From NCBI RefSeq assembly GCF_000633255.1, contig NZ_AYMJ01000011.1, positions 186,001 through 250,000 of the forward strand: DNA of 64,000 nucleotides, given 5' to 3'. How positions within the stretch are numbered: the first letter of the stretch is position 1; each line of letters starts with the position of its first letter. The notes beneath the pieces are model-generated. The model had not been told where the DNA came from and ran no database searches. It was given only the letters and a program-made list of their open reading frames with translations. Positions 8,372 to 16,874 of the stretch are shown piece after piece. The DNA comes from Pseudomonas sp. H1h (GTDB lineage: Bacteria > Pseudomonadota > Gammaproteobacteria > Pseudomonadales > Pseudomonadaceae). The translations under genes and the position numbers were made by a program.

Positions 8372-9997
8372 ATGACCACAGCAAACATCCTTGGCAATCT
8401 GTTCCCTTCTGTCAGCGACATCCCGGAAAAATACCGTCTGGACGGTCAGGTCGAGCAACGCGAATACTTAGTTGATGGCCAACTGCGGCGCTGGGACGGC
8501 CCGCTCGCCCAAGTGCGCAGCCCGGTCTATCTGCATGGTGAAAATGGCGACGAACAGGTGATCCTCGGCAGCACGCCGCTGCTCGACGCCGACACTGCCC
8601 TCACCGCTCTCGACGCCGCTGTACGGGCATACGACCGTGGTCAGGGCCTGTGGCCGACCATGCGCGTGGCCGAACGCATCCAGCACGTCGAAGCTTTCCT
8701 GGGGCGCATGCGCCAACAGCGCGATGCAGTGGTGAAGCTGCTGATGTGGGAGATTGGCAAGAACCTCAAGGACTCGGAAAAAGAGTTCGATCGCACCTGC
8801 GACTACATCGTCGACACCATCAATGCCCTGAAAGAACTCGACCGCCGCTCCAGCCGATTCGAACTGGAACAGGACACCCTCGGCCAGATCCGCCGCGTAC
8901 CGCTCGGCGTGGCGCTGTGCATGGGTCCTTACAACTATCCGTTGAACGAAACCTTCACCACGCTGATTCCGGCACTGATCATGGGCAACACCGTGGTGTT
9001 CAAACCGGCCAAGCTTGGCGTGCTACTGATCCGTCCGCTGCTCGAAGCATTCCGTGACAGCTTCCCCACCGGTGTGATCAACGTGATCTACGGCAGCGGC
9101 CGCGAGACCGTCAGTGCGCTGATGGCCAGCGGCAAGATCGACATCTTCGCCTTCATCGGCACCAACAAGGCCGCCAGCGACCTGAAGAAACTGCACCCCA
9201 AACCGCACCGTCTGCGCGCGGCACTGGGCCTGGATGCGAAGAACCCCGGGATCGTGCTGCCGGAAGTCGATCTGGACAATGCGGTCAATGAAGCGGTGAC
9301 CGGTTCGCTGTCGTTCAACGGCCAGCGCTGCACGGCACTGAAAATCCTCTTCGTGCATGAAGATGTGGTCGACAGCTTTATCGAGAAATTCAACGCCAAA
9401 CTGGCCACGCTGAAACCGGGCATGCCGTGGGACAGTGGTGTGTCGCTGACGCCGCTGCCGGAATCGGGCAAGGTCGATTACCTGCACGGTCTGGTGGCCG
9501 ACGCGCAGAGCAAGGGCGCAAAAGTAGTCAACCCGAATGGCGGCGAGAGCCGGGAGTCGTTCTTCTACCCGGCCGTGCTGTACCCGGTGACGCCACAGAT
9601 GCGCGTGTACAACGAGGAGCAGTTCGGTCCGGTGGTGCCGATCGTGCCGTACCGTCATCTCGATACGGTGATCGATTACGTGCTGGAATCGGATTTCGGT
9701 CAGCAGTTGAGCCTGTTCGGCACCAACCCGGTGGCGATCGGTCGACTGGTTGATACGTTCGCCAACCAGGTCGGGCGGATCAACCTCAACGCCCAGTGCC
9801 AGCGCGGGCCGGACACTTACCCGTTCAACGGGCGCAAGAACTCCGCCGAGGGCACGTTGTCGGTACACGATGCCTTGCGGGTGTTTTCGATCCGCACGCT
9901 GGTGGCGACCAAGTTCCAGGACAGCAATAAGGATCTGATCAGCGAGATTATTCGCGGCCGCGATTCAAGCTTTCTGACCACCGACTACATTTTCTGA
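8372..9997 (+). CDS. gapN: NADP-dependent glyceraldehyde-3-phosphate dehydrogenase (non-phosphorylating, GapN)
   Basis: This 541-residue aldehyde dehydrogenase has the GapN type of long N-terminus (MTTANILGNLFPSVSDIPEKY). The cofactor-binding region is around 'GVALCMGPYNYPLNETFTTLIPAL', and the catalytic Cys is in 'SFNGQRCTALKILFV'. 'EEQFGPVVPIVPY' and 'NLNAQCQRGPDTYPFNGRKNS' are typical of GapN. The enzyme oxidises glyceraldehyde-3-phosphate directly to 3-phosphoglycerate, producing NADPH. The reading frame is open for a further 387 bases upstream, but MTTAN is the start fitting the family. The FUSC gene follows after 13 bases. Confidence 0.9.
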   Translation: MTTANILGNLFPSVSDIPEKYRLDGQVEQREYLVDGQLRRWDGPLAQVRSPVYLHGENGDEQVILGSTPLLDADTALTALDAAVRAYDRGQGLWPTMRVAERIQHVEAFLGRMRQQRDAVVKLLMWEIGKNLKDSEKEFDRTCDYIVDTINALKELDRRSSRFELEQDTLGQIRRVPLGVALCMGPYNYPLNETFTTLIPALIMGNTVVFKPAKLGVLLIRPLLEAFRDSFPTGVINVIYGSGRETVSALMASGKIDIFAFIGTNKAASDLKKLHPKPHRLRAALGLDAKNPGIVLPEVDLDNAVNEAVTGSLSFNGQRCTALKILFVHEDVVDSFIEKFNAKLATLKPGMPWDSGVSLTPLPESGKVDYLHGLVADAQSKGAKVVNPNGGESRESFFYPAVLYPVTPQMRVYNEEQFGPVVPIVPYRHLDTVIDYVLESDFGQQLSLFGTNPVAIGRLVDTFANQVGRINLNAQCQRGPDTYPFNGRKNSAEGTLSVHDALRVFSIRTLVATKFQDSNKDLISEIIRGRDSSFLTTDYIF

Positions 9998-10010
9998 CGA
10001 GGACATCGCA

Positions 10011-11084
10011 CTGAGTACATTCAGCACCCACCGACTGCCACCGCTGTTGCGGCGAATCCTGCGTCCGTTGCTGGACCCGTATCGCCGTTACCAGCACGCC
10101 CGACTGATCCATGCGGTGCGGGTGGCACTGGGATTGCTGGCGACCATCCTGCTGACCACCGGCATCAACCTGCCCCACGGCGAGTGGGCCTCGGTGACCA
10201 TGCTGGTGGTGATCGGCGGCCTGCAACACCACGGCAACATCGGCAAGAAAGCCGCCGAACGCGCCACCGGCACGCTGATCGGTGCCGGCGTCGGTCTGGT
10301 GCTGGTGGCGCAACAGGCGTGGCTGGGCCTGCCGTGGCTGACGTACTTTGCCATGGCGGTGGTGTGCGGGTTTTTCTCCTATCACGCGATCGGCAAGGGC
10401 GGTTACACCGCCCTGCTCTCGGCAATCACCGTGTTCATTGTCGCCGGGCATGGCGACAACCCGATTACTGACGGCTTGTGGCGCGGGGTCGATATCCTGA
10501 TCGGTATTGCCCTGGCCCTGGCGTTTTCCTTCGCCCTGCCGCTGTACGCGGTGTATTCGTGGCGCTACAACCTGGCCGATGCCTTGCGCGACTGCGCCAC
10601 GTTGTACGGGCGAATCATCAGCGGCCAACCGGTCAGCGCCGATGACCACCTGAAGCTGATGGGCCGGGTGACCTCGGTCATGGTGCAACTGCGTTCGCTG
10701 ATGCCTTCGGTGTCCAAGGAAGTGAAGATTTCCATGACCGAACTGGATGCGATTCAACGCAACCTGCGCATGTGCGTCAGCACCCTGGAAATCCTCGGCA
10801 ACACCCGACCGGATGCCAACGATCCCGACGCCATGGCCCATCTGCAATCGGCGCTGCGGGCCGAGCACCGCTTGATCCGGGTGCAACTGATCGGCATGGC
10901 GCGTGCCTTGAAATCCGGCGCGGCGCAACGTCTGGAGCGCCCGCTTGAACTGCCCGATGCCAGCCTCGACACACCGGTCTACAGCGCGCTGGACGGTTAC
11001 CGTTTGCTGACCCGACAACTGGCGGCCAACATCGGTGAACTGCGCCAGCGTCTGGCAAAAACCGCGCCGCGCTGGAATATCTGA
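10011..11084 (+). CDS. FUSC-family membrane protein, probable CTG start
   Basis: The N-terminal half holds about six membrane helices (for example 'VALGLLATILLTTGINLP', 'ASVTMLVVIGGLQHHGNIG'). A cytosolic helical C-terminal half follows, as in the FUSC/YccC family linked to export or tolerance of aromatic acids. No ATG fits the beginning. A CTG at 10011 is in frame, has GAGG eight bases upstream, and gives L/M-STFSTHRLPPLLRR; a TTG at 10047 without a ribosome site is the alternative. It is probably co-transcribed with gapN. Confidence 0.8.
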   Translation: MSTFSTHRLPPLLRRILRPLLDPYRRYQHARLIHAVRVALGLLATILLTTGINLPHGEWASVTMLVVIGGLQHHGNIGKKAAERATGTLIGAGVGLVLVAQQAWLGLPWLTYFAMAVVCGFFSYHAIGKGGYTALLSAITVFIVAGHGDNPITDGLWRGVDILIGIALALAFSFALPLYAVYSWRYNLADALRDCATLYGRIISGQPVSADDHLKLMGRVTSVMVQLRSLMPSVSKEVKISMTELDAIQRNLRMCVSTLEILGNTRPDANDPDAMAHLQSALRAEHRLIRVQLIGMARALKSGAAQRLERPLELPDASLDTPVYSALDGYRLLTRQLAANIGELRQRLAKTAPRWNI

Positions 11085-11087
11085 ACG

Positions 11088-11984
11088 CTACTGGGTAGCC
11101 AGTGGGCGACGCTTCAGGCCCCAGCCCTGCTGCATGCCGGCGGCGGCCAGCAGAATCGCCGCCACACCGAGCCATTGCAGAGGCTGCAGGCGATGGCCGA
11201 AGGCGAACCAGTCGACGAAAATCGCCGCTATCGGGTAGATGAAGGACAGCGCACCGGTCAGGGCCGTCGGCAGTTTCTGGATTGCGCCGTACAGCAACAC
11301 GTACATCAGGCCGGTGTGGACGATGCCCAACGTCACCAGGCTGGCCCACGCGCCAGTGGTTTGCGGCAGGCCATTGAAGTGCGCGAACGGCGCGAGCAGC
11401 AGCACCCCGGTGCAGACCTGAATCAGCGCGATCAGATGCGGCGGCGTGCCCGTCAGACGCTTGATGATCAGCGCCGCTATCGCGTAGAGCAGCGCCGCCC
11501 CCAGCGCCAGCGCAATCCCCAGCAGATAGTCGCCACCGCTCTCACCCTGCCCGCCATGGGCGCTGACGATCGCCAACATGCCGAGAAAGGAAATCGCCAG
11601 CCAGAACAGTTTCTGCGCAGTGATTTTTTCGCCGAGGAACAGCGCGGCCAGGCCCACCAGCATGAACGGCTGCACGTTGTAGACCGCCGTGCCGATGGCA
11701 ATCGAGGCCCGCGAATACGAACCGAACAACAACACCCAGTTGCCGACAATCGCAACGCCGCTGAACACCGCCAACAGGAACGTGCTACGGGTCAGGATGC
11801 CTGGACGCAAGAAGCCGAACGCGGCGCAGATCAGCAGCAAGGTGCCGGAGCCGAATACGCAGCGCCAGAACACCACGTCCAGCACCGGTTGCCCGGACAC
11901 CAGCACGAACCAACCGATGGTTCCGGAAATCAGCATGGCAGCGGTCATTTCGAACGAGCCGCGCCGGATTGTGTTGTCCATCAT
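11088..11984 (-). CDS. EamA/DMT-superfamily transporter
   Basis: This protein of about 298 residues has ten predicted membrane helices forming two EamA repeats: 'MLISGTIGWFVLVSGQPVLDVVFWR', and the second starting at 'LGIALALGAALLYAIAALIIKR'. The family exports metabolites or amino acids. The starts at 11984 and 11981 (MM) have GGGAG immediately upstream; a longer in-frame start at 12029 has none. It is divergent from an Lrp-type regulator, an arrangement typical of amino-acid exporters. Confidence 0.87.
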   Translation of the reverse strand: MMDNTIRRGSFEMTAAMLISGTIGWFVLVSGQPVLDVVFWRCVFGSGTLLLICAAFGFLRPGILTRSTFLLAVFSGVAIVGNWVLLFGSYSRASIAIGTAVYNVQPFMLVGLAALFLGEKITAQKLFWLAISFLGMLAIVSAHGGQGESGGDYLLGIALALGAALLYAIAALIIKRLTGTPPHLIALIQVCTGVLLLAPFAHFNGLPQTTGAWASLVTLGIVHTGLMYVLLYGAIQKLPTALTGALSFIYPIAAIFVDWFAFGHRLQPLQWLGVAAILLAAAGMQQGWGLKRRPLATQ

Positions 11985-12131
11985 CGATCTCCCTTGGCAT
12001 TTGACGAAAGCGTGGCAAAAGTATGCCAAGCCGACACTGCGCCTCTCCAGCGCAAAAAGCAGGCTAAACTCGGTTTCTGCCTTTTTTATCGCGGGTGGTT
12101 TCCTTCAAATGCCTAATTGCGGAGTTGCCTT

Positions 12132-12569
12132 ATGACCGACGACATCGACCAGATCCTCATCAGCGCCTTGATGGAAGACTCGCGCCGCTCGCTCAAGGCG
12201 TTGGCGCAGATCAGCGGCCTGTCGTCGCCAAGCGTGGCCGAACGCCTGCGCCGATTGGAGGAACGTGGCGTGCTCAAGGGCTACACCGTCGAGATCGATC
12301 CCAAATGCTTCGGGTATCAATTGCAGGCCATCGTCCGGGTACGACCGCTGCCTGGGCAATTGCAGGAAGTGGAGCGGCAGATCCTGTCGATCCCGGAGTT
12401 CACCGAGTGCGACAAGGTCACGGGCGAAGACTGCTTCATCGCCCGTCTGCACGTGCGTTCGATGGAGCAACTGGACACCCTGCTCGACCGGCTCAATACG
12501 CTGGCCGAAACCAACACCGCGATCGTCAAGAAAACTCCGGTCAAACGCCGGTTACCGCCAATGGCATGA
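12132..12569 (+). CDS. Lrp/AsnC-family transcriptional regulator
   Basis: This 145-residue protein has an N-terminal HTH (DIDQILISALMEDSRRSLKA, then 'ISGLSSPSVAERLRRLEERG') and a C-terminal RAM/AsnC ligand domain ('YQLQAIVRVRPLPGQL' to 'TAIVKKTPVKRR'). GGAG lies seven bases before the ATG. It is divergent from the EamA transporter 147 bases away and is probably its regulator. Confidence 0.9.
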   Translation: MTDDIDQILISALMEDSRRSLKALAQISGLSSPSVAERLRRLEERGVLKGYTVEIDPKCFGYQLQAIVRVRPLPGQLQEVERQILSIPEFTECDKVTGEDCFIARLHVRSMEQLDTLLDRLNTLAETNTAIVKKTPVKRRLPPMA

Positions 12570-12627
12570 GTGTCTTTCGCGCCTGTTTGGCGTAGATTAA
12601 GGTTTTTCCGGCGAAGGACTGGCGGTG

Positions 12628-12954
12628 ATGAAAATTCAGGCAGTGATGCTGGCGGCAATGGTGCTTACCGGCTGCGGGACGGTGCAGACGGTTGTGAGCA
12701 GTGATCACAAGACGGCAGAGCGACTCAGGAAAGAGAAAACCTACTGTGGCGCCGTCCCACGGATCTACAGTGGCGTGACGTATGATTTTTGCCTGATGAA
12801 CGCCGAGCTGAAGGATGGCGTTGATGCATTCGACTACAAGAATGCCAATCCCGGCGTGCTGATCGATGCCGCAGCGTCCGGTGTACTCGACACCTTGCTC
12901 CTGCCCTACACCATCTACAAACAGCAGGTCGATGGCAGCATCGTGATCAATTGA
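12628..12954 (+). CDS. YceK/YidQ-family lipoprotein (host copy)
   Basis: This 108-residue protein has a lipobox (VLTGC) and the family signature 'YCGAVPRIYSGVTYDFC', then 'SGVLDTLLLPYTIY'. Its function is unknown; family members are small outer-membrane-anchored lipoproteins. GTG at 12625 is an equally possible start; AAGGA precedes both. A related gene lies inside the prophage (43654-43992). A terminator follows after 30 bases. Confidence 0.87.
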   Translation: MKIQAVMLAAMVLTGCGTVQTVVSSDHKTAERLRKEKTYCGAVPRIYSGVTYDFCLMNAELKDGVDAFDYKNANPGVLIDAAASGVLDTLLLPYTIYKQQVDGSIVIN

Positions 12955-12984
12955 TCTCACTTGTACTGTTTCGCAGACAACAAA

Positions 12985-13004
12985 AAACCCGCCTAGGCGG
13001 GTTT
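12985..13004. terminator. bidirectional terminator
   Basis: AAACCCGCC-TA-GGCGGGTTT is a perfect 9-bp stem between two convergent genes, with A-rich and T-rich flanks. Confidence 0.88.
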
Positions 13005-13026
13005 CTTGTTGATTCAGCAGCAGCGA

Positions 13027-13698
13027 TCAATCGTCGCGGCTCATGATGCCGAAGATCTGCAACAAGCTGATGAACAGGTTGTAGATCGATACATACAGGC
13101 TGATGGTCGCCATGATGTAGTTACGCTCGCCGCCCTGGATGATGGCGCTGGTCTGGAACAGGATGCACACCGAGGAGAACAGCACGAAACCTGCGCTGAT
13201 CGCCAGTTGCAGACCACTGATCTGGAAGAACATGCTCGCCAGCGTCGCACCCAGCAGGACGAAGAAACCGGCGGTGATGAAGCCACCGAGGAAGCTCATG
13301 TCCTTGCGGGTGATCAGCACGTAGGCCGACAGACCGCCGAACACGAGCGCGGTCATCGCGAATGCCGAGCTGACCACTTCAGCGCCGCCCTGCATGCCCA
13401 GGTAACGGTTGAGGATCGGGCCGAGCAGGAAACCCATGAAACCGGTCAGCGCAAATGCAGACACCAGGCCCCAGGCCGAATCACGGAGTTTGTTGGTGAG
13501 GAAGAACAGCCCGTAGAAGCCGATCAGTACCACGAAAATGTTCGGGTAGCCGACACGCATCTGCTGGGCCACGAAAGCCATCACACCGCTGAAAGCGAGG
13601 GTGAGCGCCAGCAAGCCGTATGTGTTGCGCAGGACGCGGCTAACCTCTAGCTGCTCAGCCTGCACGCTGTTGTGAACTGCGTAATCCTGTTCGCGCAT
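13027..13698 (-). CDS. Bax inhibitor-1/YccA-family membrane protein
   Basis: This 223-residue protein has seven membrane helices and the family pattern 'LRNTYGLLALTLAFSGVMAF' and 'IYNLFISLLQIFGIMSRDD' at the end. E. coli YccA modulates the FtsH protease at the inner membrane. AGGAG is nine bases before the ATG. It is monocistronic. Confidence 0.9.
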   Translation of the reverse strand: MREQDYAVHNSVQAEQLEVSRVLRNTYGLLALTLAFSGVMAFVAQQMRVGYPNIFVVLIGFYGLFFLTNKLRDSAWGLVSAFALTGFMGFLLGPILNRYLGMQGGAEVVSSAFAMTALVFGGLSAYVLITRKDMSFLGGFITAGFFVLLGATLASMFFQISGLQLAISAGFVLFSSVCILFQTSAIIQGGERNYIMATISLYVSIYNLFISLLQIFGIMSRDD

Positions 13699-13820
13699 GG
13701 CGACACTCCTGTTGGTTTGAAACGTTCAGTCGCAAAGATCATAACAGACGCTCTGTAACAAGCCATGCACAGAGTTTGACAGTGTGTTTCATTCAGGTAT
13801 TATGGCGCCCGCAACGCAAC

Positions 13821-13908
13821 GGAGGTGTGGCCGAGTGGTTTAAGGCAACGGTCTTGAAAACCGTCGACTGTAACAGGTCCATGAGTTCGAATCCCATCGC
13901 CTCCGCCA
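13821..13908 (+). tRNA. tRNA-Ser (anticodon UGA)
   Basis: The acceptor GGAGGTG pairs with CGCCTCC (one G-U). The anticodon loop CTTGAAA reads UGA. A long variable arm of class II type and a TTCGAAT T-loop are present, and the CCA end is encoded (13906-13908). It is a typical prophage attachment gene. Confidence 0.95.
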
Positions 13909-13918
13909 TCTTATGTAC

Positions 13919-13948
13919 GACAAAGCCCTGATTATTCAGGGCTTTGTC
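13919..13948 (+). terminator. tRNA terminator
   Basis: ACAAAGCCCTGA-TTAT-TCAGGGCTTTGT is a 12-bp perfect stem, eleven bases after the tRNA. Confidence 0.85.
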
Positions 13949-13987
13949 GTTTCTGGGGCTCACGAAAATTTCCGCTTTTCAGAATGT

Positions 13988-14020
13988 GTTCCATAACTTT
14001 TGTGGACGCGTTCCATAACT
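13988..14020. repeat. direct repeat GTTCCATAACT at the prophage left end
   Basis: GTTCCATAACT occurs at 13988-13998 and 14010-14020, 22 bases apart, between the tRNA terminator and the first phage-type gene. It could be part of attL or integrase arm sites. The right end is outside the window, so no core duplication can be shown. Confidence 0.4.
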
Positions 14021-14116
14021 CAAGCGGTTTCCCCCCTTTCCCCGGCGTCCTGCCGATCGTTAAATACTCTTCATGTAACATGGTGCTACGCTGGGCTCTT
14101 TCACGGAGGAACGCCT

Positions 14117-14326
14117 ATGCCAAATTCCGACCTGCTCCCTTCCCTACTCTTCAAGATCAACGAAAACCAGCTCGCCCTCGAAGCCGCCATCATGGAACTG
14201 TCCAACTGGGTCGAGCAACGCGGATCGGCCGACGTAGCCGAGAACGTCCGCGGCGCACTCTGGACGATCGATAAGAACGAGGAGTTCATCAAAATGACCT
14301 TGGCGGTTTTGATGGCGCCCGACTGA
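14117..14326 (+). CDS. small conserved prophage-end protein
   Basis: This 69-residue protein (MPNSDLLPSLLFKINENQLA...) has CGGAGGA six bases before the ATG. It is predicted helical and has no known domain. I associate it with Pseudomonas prophage ends by memory of similar sequences, without proof here. Confidence 0.6.
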   Translation: MPNSDLLPSLLFKINENQLALEAAIMELSNWVEQRGSADVAENVRGALWTIDKNEEFIKMTLAVLMAPD

Positions 14327-14404
14327 CAGCTCGTCGCCTACCGCTCGCCCGGGCACCGCGGCTCAATTACTGTGTATCCAAACAGTACAAAGCAAGGCGC
14401 CTTC

Positions 14405-14761
14405 GTGGAACCATCCGATATCGAAAACACCGACGACTGGCTCGGCTGCCCGACACCGCTCGAAACTTGCCGGCACCAGCTCGCCCTTTACGAAAATGAG
14501 TTCGAGGAACTGAACCTGCAACTGCGCCAAGCCAGAGAGCGCATATTCAAGCTGGTCGAGATGAACGATGAATTGTCTGCTGGCAAAGCCAAAGCAGAAG
14601 CCGCACTCAAGAAATCCTCCGCTGATGCTGCGCGACTCCAAAGCGAACGAGGAGAACTACTCGGACAAGTGAACAGCCTTCTGCGCGTGTCCGATCAGCG
14701 TGACCACCTCTTCCTTGAGAATCAGCGCCTACTGAGGGAAGCTCGCGAGAGGAACAGATGA
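14405..14761 (+). CDS. coiled-coil protein, unidentified
   Basis: This 118-residue protein is mostly heptad-like helix from about 25 to 115 ('LYENEFEELNLQLRQARERI', 'SERGELLGQVNSLLRV'). A GTG start at 14405 with AAGG seven bases upstream is preferred over the GTG at 14372, which has no ribosome site. Function unknown. Confidence 0.55.
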   Translation: MEPSDIENTDDWLGCPTPLETCRHQLALYENEFEELNLQLRQARERIFKLVEMNDELSAGKAKAEAALKKSSADAARLQSERGELLGQVNSLLRVSDQRDHLFLENQRLLREARERNR

Positions 14762-14797
14762 AGGCTAGGCTCAGGGCTCACTTTGAGGAATCAGTCG

Positions 14798-15478
14798 ATG
14801 TGCGGACGACTCTCCCAGTACAGCGGCATTCACGACTTCGTGGCGGCGCTGAGCATGCCGAATGCACTTGTCAACTCGACCGGGGATCAGCCCATCGAGC
14901 GGTATAACGCCGCGCCGACCACTCAACTTGTGCTCTTCCACCAGGACGGCCAGTTTCTGCACGCCGACATGATCCGGTGGGGATGGCGACCACACTGGGC
15001 CAAGGATCGCGCCGCGCCGATCAATGCCAGGGTCGAGAAAGTCGCCCATGGCCCGTTCTTCCGCGCGATCTGGCCGCACCGGGCGGTCATCGCGATCAAC
15101 AACTGGTTCGAGTGGGTCGACGAAGGAGAACCGAAAAAGCAGCCCTACTTGATCAGGCATCGGGACCAGACGCCAATTCTCTGCGCCGCCATCGGCCAAT
15201 ACCCGAACGGGGAGCACGCGCCAAGCGAGCATGACGGCTTTGTGATCATCACCGCGGACAGTGCCGGCGGCATGGTCGATATTCACGATCGCCGGCCCGT
15301 GGTGCTAACCCCCGAGCTCGCACGGGAATGGTTGGACCCGGGCACCCCGAAAGAACGCGCCGAACAGATGGTGCTGCACCAAGGCGAGCCGAAAGAAACG
15401 TTCGAATGGTTCAAGGTTGACCGGGCCGTGGGGAACGTCCGGAACCAAGGCCCGGATCTGATCAAGCCGGTCGATTGA
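14798..15478 (+). CDS. SOS-response-associated peptidase (HMCES/YedK family)
   Basis: This 226-residue protein begins MCGR, so that Cys2 becomes the N-terminal nucleophile which crosslinks abasic sites in single-stranded DNA. Other family residues are visible in 'YNAAPTTQL', 'INARVEKV', 'FEW' and the His of 'DIHDRRPVVL'. GAGGA lies eight bases before the ATG, which excludes a slightly longer start. In a prophage it may protect replicating phage DNA, which is inference. Confidence 0.92.
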   Translation: MCGRLSQYSGIHDFVAALSMPNALVNSTGDQPIERYNAAPTTQLVLFHQDGQFLHADMIRWGWRPHWAKDRAAPINARVEKVAHGPFFRAIWPHRAVIAINNWFEWVDEGEPKKQPYLIRHRDQTPILCAAIGQYPNGEHAPSEHDGFVIITADSAGGMVDIHDRRPVVLTPELAREWLDPGTPKERAEQMVLHQGEPKETFEWFKVDRAVGNVRNQGPDLIKPVD

Positions 15479-15742
15479 TCAGCGCTTCGATAGAGTTTTA
15501 AGACGCTCCACCAGCGCGGCTTCAAAAATGATGTACAGCCTTTCAGCATCGCCGGCACGCAAAGCCCCGCCGGTTTCCAGTCCAAGCACGAAACCGTCCG
15601 CCCGTGCCCCTGCCTTCACAGCGATGATCATCGAGTCGGCCCGGACAATTTGCGCCAGCAGTCGATCTGCTTCCCGCTGCATTTTTTCGCTCAGCACTAC
15701 GCCTTCCACATTCGCCACCTTTAACTTCAGCGTGACATCCAA
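15479..15742 (-). CDS. unidentified 87-residue phage protein
   Basis: This soluble, helix-rich protein reads (M/L)DVTLKLKVANVEGVVLSEK... The only in-frame start is TTG at 15742, with no clear ribosome site, inside the end of the 29-codon frame upstream. Translation by coupling is therefore likely. It is convergent with the peptidase, their stops abutting. Confidence 0.5.
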   Translation of the reverse strand: MDVTLKLKVANVEGVVLSEKMQREADRLLAQIVRADSMIIAVKAGARADGFVLGLETGGALRAGDAERLYIIFEAALVERLKTLSKR

Positions 15743-15816
15743 TACATAACCGCAACCACGACCGTGACCCAGGTGAGCGTTATCAAAAAAGAGAGTCCAG
15801 CCAGTCGCTTATCCAT
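15727..15816 (-). CDS. 29-residue single-span membrane peptide
   Basis: MDKRLAGLSFLITLTWVTVV, ending VAVMYWMSR, has a charged N-terminus then about 22 hydrophobic residues. Its stop overlaps the TTG start of the next gene by 16 bases. It lies directly after the Rz/Rz1 genes on the same strand. It could be a small lysis or inhibitor peptide, but nothing proves that it is expressed. Confidence 0.45.
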   Translation of the reverse strand: MDKRLAGLSFLITLTWVTVVVAVMYWMSR

Positions 15817-15888
15817 GCAGATCACATCAACATTCAAACAAGAATGATGGTTCACGACTGATTGTCTCGCAAGAATGGCTCGGTGCCA

Positions 15889-16395
15889 TTAGCGCTGCAA
15901 CTCCCGTACATAGTCTTGGCAGGCCTGCAGCGCGATCAGTCCGCGATCGCCGGTGTCGGTGATGGCGATAATTCGTTGAGCATGCGCCGGGTCAAGTCGG
16001 GCTCGTACGGCTGCATGATCCACGCCGCCGGCGCCGGCAGTGGCTGGCATACCACAGCCTTTGGCAGTGTCGGTTGCGTCGAGGAGGACTGACAGCCGCA
16101 AATCAGAAGTGGCAAGGCGATCGCGCAGGCGATCTTGGTCACGTTGGGCATCGGTCATTTTCCTGAAGTGGGTTTGCTCACTGGCCGCCAGCCGCTGCTC
16201 GAGCGCGAGACGCTTGCCCTGCTCGACCTGCTGCGCGGTGGTTGCGGCTTGGGTCAGTTCATTGAGGGTTTCGGCGTGCTGCCGCGCCTGCTCGGCCAGT
16301 TGGCGGCCGTAGCGCCAGTCCTGAAACTGCCAGGCGCTGCCGGCACCGAGCAGCACCAGCACAACCGCGCAGACCGTCTTCCAAGGAACGACCAT
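15889..16395 (-). CDS. Rz-type i-spanin
   Basis: This 168-residue protein has an N-terminal membrane anchor (TVCAVVLVLLGAGSAWQF) and a long alpha-helical periplasmic part (about 25-110), as in Rz. Its ATG overlaps the endolysin TGA (TGATG). With Rz1 it fuses inner and outer membranes in the last step of lysis. Confidence 0.82.
   Translation of the reverse strand: MVVPWKTVCAVVLVLLGAGSAWQFQDWRYGRQLAEQARQHAETLNELTQAATTAQQVEQGKRLALEQRLAASEQTHFRKMTDAQRDQDRLRDRLATSDLRLSVLLDATDTAKGCGMPATAGAGGVDHAAVRARLDPAHAQRIIAITDTGDRGLIALQACQDYVRELQR
15936..16151 (-). CDS. Rz1-type o-spanin lipoprotein, embedded in Rz in another frame
   Basis: This 71-residue protein has a signal and lipobox (LPLLICGC) followed by a proline-rich mature part (QPTLPKAVVCQPLPAPAAW). 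It is wholly inside the Rz gene in a shifted frame, the classic embedded Rz/Rz1 arrangement. The ribosome site is weak. Confidence 0.78.
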   Translation of the reverse strand: MPNVTKIACAIALPLLICGCQSSSTQPTLPKAVVCQPLPAPAAWIMQPYEPDLTRRMLNELSPSPTPAIAD

Positions 16396-16817
16396 CACGG
16401 TACATCCTTGAAGAAGACGTGCCCGCCCAATTTCAGGGTCTGCTTTGCCTTCGCCGCCCAGACAGGCGCCTTGATGCTGGTGGCGTAGTAATGAGTCGCG
16501 CCGCCGGTGGGATCTTGCACCTTACCGTCGATCACCTGGTCAGCAGCGATCCGACATTGCGCCAGCTCGCGGAATGGGATCTCCTTCACCCCGATCAGGA
16601 ACTGATAGTTCGGGTCGGTCTTGTTCCAGCAACTGAACTGGTAAGACTTTTGGCACACGCCGGCGTAGCCCTCGCCCCACCACGAATTGGTCTTTCCGTC
16701 GAACACGCGATTACGGATCGCCCAGGCCACGGCGATCCGGCCGGCCGTGCCTTCGCCGCGCGCCTCTCCCCACAGCGTACGCGCCAGGACGTCGCGATCT
16801 TTCTCGGTTGCAGTCAT
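16395..16817 (-). CDS. endolysin: SleB-like cell-wall hydrolase
   Basis: This 140-residue protein (MTATEKDRDVLARTLWGEAR...) has the hydrolase-2/SleB pattern: 'LARTLWGEARGEG' with the catalytic Glu, 'AWAIRNRV', 'QFSCWN' and 'GATHYYA'. It lacks a signal peptide, so holin is needed for access to peptidoglycan. GGAG lies six bases before this start, favouring it over an upstream one. Confidence 0.85.
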   Translation of the reverse strand: MTATEKDRDVLARTLWGEARGEGTAGRIAVAWAIRNRVFDGKTNSWWGEGYAGVCQKSYQFSCWNKTDPNYQFLIGVKEIPFRELAQCRIAADQVIDGKVQDPTGGATHYYATSIKAPVWAAKAKQTLKLGGHVFFKDVP

Positions 16818-16874
16818 CACTTTCTCCAGGCAATAAAAAACCGCCTCGCGGGCGGTGTTGGTGGACAATTCAGG

